From the NCBI GenBank assembly GCA_013115145.1, contig JAAPAO010000420.1, positions 1 through 23,328 of the forward strand: a stretch of DNA of 23,328 nt, written 5' to 3'. Within the stretch, counting starts at the first letter, position 1, and every line of letters begins with the position of its first letter. The notes beneath the pieces are model-generated. The model had not been told where the DNA came from and did no database searches. It saw nothing but the letters and a program-made list of their open reading frames with translations. The position numbers were made by a program, and so were the translations under genes. This document shows, piece after piece, positions 21,048 through 23,328 of this stretch. Origin of the DNA: Perkinsus chesapeaki (Eukaryota > Perkinsozoa > Perkinsida > Perkinsidae).

Positions 21048-21312
21048 TGTAAGCATCAAATACTTATTTTTCCGCAGTAAACATTTTATTTATCAGTTCG
21101 ACGAGAACACTGCATGCATTATTGTTTTGTCAGATTTTCGTGGTGCGTGACTTTCATGATGTGTTAACTGTTGATGTTGGTATTGCATATAGCCTTGAGT
21201 TTAAGTTAATGTAAAATAATTGAATTTCGTCGATGAAATGTTGTAGGAAATACGAGGGATCACTTCAACTGAAATGACCATCAGAATGTGCCCCCATCCC
21301 AGTTGACTTTTA

Positions 21313-23263
21313 ATGAAAAGATCGCATAGCGAGACCATCGAAGCTCTCCCCAAGGGGGAGTGGTCTCGTGCGATCCTGTCTTGCAAGGACCGTGCCGACG
21401 CTTCGGCTTTAGTTTGTCGTCTCCTCAACACATCTCCATCCACCACCGAGAGGTCCTGCACTCACTGTGTGCGAAGTTTCGGTGAGGAGGGGGCATCCAG
21501 GCCATGTACCTCCTGTGGGGAGGTGTACCGACTCACAAGACAGTGGCAACGCGAAACGGTTATTGCGGCGCTCGATGTGGTTCTCTCCGAACACGAAGTC
21601 ATCCGGGCGGAATCTGAGTTTAATGGAAGTCCTTTGGTTGTGACAACGGCTATGCGAAGGAAGTGGTGCGATATTATGAAGTTCGTCGGTGAAGTTGTTA
21701 AGGTTGGCAACTTCCCCCTGCCCGATGCTCTGTGGCATAAAATCACTCGGTGCGCTACGGGACCACTGGTGCTCCTGGTACAGACTACCACATGGATGAA
21801 TAATGATATATTTGACAGTATCGCCAGCTTCATCAAATCGGCAGTGGAGCGAAAGGCGCTTGTGCCGTCCTTCGGCACAGTAGTTGGAGAGAACAAAAGC
21901 GTGGTCGAGTATCTGAGATTGGTTCATACCGATTCTTTGAAAAATAAGATAACTTTGTTGGTTGACGCTGTGGACCGTAGATGGTCCAATTGGAGTGTTA
22001 CGTCCGAGGGTGACTACATTAGAGCGTTGGAAGGATACAAGTTGAAAAGTTCGACGACTTTAACTTCAACACATGCTTTTAAGAACAACTCAACCGTAAC
22101 CAGTCCCGCCGTCACCAAAAGTAGGTCGTCGTTCATTTCCTACCGGTATCATCCTCGACCGCGCTGTCGTATAGAAAGGAGTATAGCGGTGATCGAGATA
22201 GATCTTTCGAATGAGGTGCTCGACAAAGCTTGTTTGAAATGAGGTCTGGGGAAGTGAGAGGGAATATGAATCATGATAAAATCAATAGATTTGATGCTCT
22301 AGATTGGTTAGTAATATATGTTGAAGGTTGGTGGTGCAAGAATGGAAAATTCTATATGTGCAAGTCAAGTCTAGTATATTGCGGTTTTTCAATCAGAAAG
22401 TGACATCTTCCATTTCCAGGGATGCAACATGAGATTCGAGACCTAACTCGTCATTTGCCCATCCACCCCGAGTCCTCCATTTATGTCGTTTATGATGACA
22501 AGAGAAGTGATCTTCTTAAAGCTATGATAACCGGTATGACATTATCAACTTCATCGCCGTGACTTTCTCCTTCAGGGCCGGTCGGAACTCCATATGCGAA
22601 TGGTTGCTTTGTTTTCGACATACACGTATCATCTACTTATCCGAATGCCCCTCCGAAGGTCAAGTTTATGACGACTGGCGGGGGGAAGATAAGATTCAAT
22701 CCGAACCTCTATGCAAATGGGTGACTATTTCCTGTGTTGGTTTTTGATGAGTAGTTACCATTTCTACCAGTATCCTGTGCTTGAAATCGCTATGTGCCAC
22801 AACCTCTATTGAATACCTTGCACACCGTTGCTTGTTTTGATAGCAACAATGAGATGATTAAAAAGCTCAGCCTTATTCGATGAACGTTCACATGGTCGAT
22901 TGTGATTCGAGCTTCGTCGTTGAGAAATAACCTATAGAACGAGTACTGTTAGAAATGTGGTGTATACCCGCTTGGCTGGACACTGCAGATTGAAGTTACT
23001 AACGTTATATATTGTATCTTTGGCGCACAACATGAATGTACTTCAACAACACAACAACACTTCAACGAAACGCATGAACATTTATTATTGACATACCTTT
23101 TAATAGAACTAACGTAACATCATCTCCCTCAGAAAAGTATGTTTATCGTTATTGGGCACATGGAGAGGCCCTGGCTGGAAGGCCAAGGAGTCTAATATTA
23201 GACAAGTCCTATTGTCTATTCAAGGATTGGTTCTTGTTCCTCATCCTTATTTCAATGAACCTG
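21313..23263 (+). CDS. BIRC6/UBE2O-type ubiquitin-conjugating (E2) enzyme, 3' partial
   Basis: An E2 that accepts ubiquitin on a cysteine and passes it to substrates. Exons in phase: 21313-22120, 22420-22533, 22576-22720, 23133-23263, with introns of 299, 42 and 412 nt; the last donor (CCTG|gtaaca) leads out of the window. The first exon starts at ATG 21313, with an in-frame stop just upstream. It carries CTHC...CTSC, which could bind zinc. Its end ([15 protein letters not shown]) resembles the segment before the UBC domain in BIRC6. The UBC fold shows [20 protein letters not shown], then [10 protein letters not shown] (NPN in place of HPN), the catalytic Cys in [10 protein letters not shown], and HPYFNEPG. 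These are diagnostic of the BIRC6/UBE2O branch. No BIR repeat is present in what is visible. The N-terminal part is far shorter than in animal BIRC6, unless more exons lie upstream. Confidence 0.85.
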
Positions 23264-23328
23264 GTAACACTGTTAATGGATTTATTATTACTCTTATAAT
23301 AACATTGATATATACCGCTCCCTTCTCT

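Noticed and set aside
21409-21927. Minus-strand frames of 172 and 144 codons
   Set aside because: They lie opposite the first exon of the E2 gene, which continues in phase into an unmistakable UBC domain.
1-23328. CRISPR arrays, rRNA genes, prokaryotic operons
   Set aside because: No regularly spaced identical repeats and no rRNA cores. Gene structure is clearly eukaryotic.

Overview
The window looks like nuclear DNA of a compact, intron-dense unicellular eukaryote. Introns are GT-AG and mostly 40-48 nt. The genes end at ordinary TGA or TAA codons. There is a voltage-channel/cyclase fusion of the kind known from alveolates and stramenopiles, and one gene resembles ciliary microtubule-inner proteins. 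An alveolate, possibly perkinsid-like, fits best, but that is inference. I placed exons by hand from splice sites, unbroken codon phase and protein sense. Phase agreement across many consecutive junctions is the main support.

Layout. 1-544: the 3' end of an LTR retrotransposon (pol C-terminus, polypurine tract, LTR-like segment). 561-4017 (minus): a helical, coiled-coil-rich gene of unknown function with at least 15 exons. 4168-7763 (minus): a second unrecognised gene with a Pro/Lys-rich linker and amphipathic helices resembling PKA-anchoring helices. 8016-8087 (plus): a tRNA-Gln(UUG). 8257 to about 19095 (minus): a large gene fusing a voltage-sensor ion channel to a class III nucleotide cyclase and a C-terminal helical tail. 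Two more identical tRNA-Gln genes lie antisense inside its introns. 19607-21047 (plus): two small genes and one exon-like block. 21313 to beyond 23263 (plus): a ubiquitin-conjugating (E2) protein of BIRC6/UBE2O type, cut by the window end.

Functional reading. The cyclase would make cyclic nucleotide at a membrane. Its downstream neighbour carries AKAP-like helices, so the two may act in one cAMP pathway; that is only a hypothesis.

Most unusual. (1) A complete tRNA-Gln gene fills 72 of the 116 nt of an intron, antisense, ending 6 nt from the 5' splice site. (2) A short repeat (AAATCTTGC..ATCTTGC type) recurs five times: as almost a whole 45-nt intron, as most of a 56-nt intron in the other orientation, across one exon/intron border, and twice inside exons. 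This is what an intron-creating element might leave behind. (3) TFIIIC B-box-like sequences recur 26-32 nt before 3' splice sites. (4) Five dispersed patches of roughly 10-bp-phased A/T tracts.
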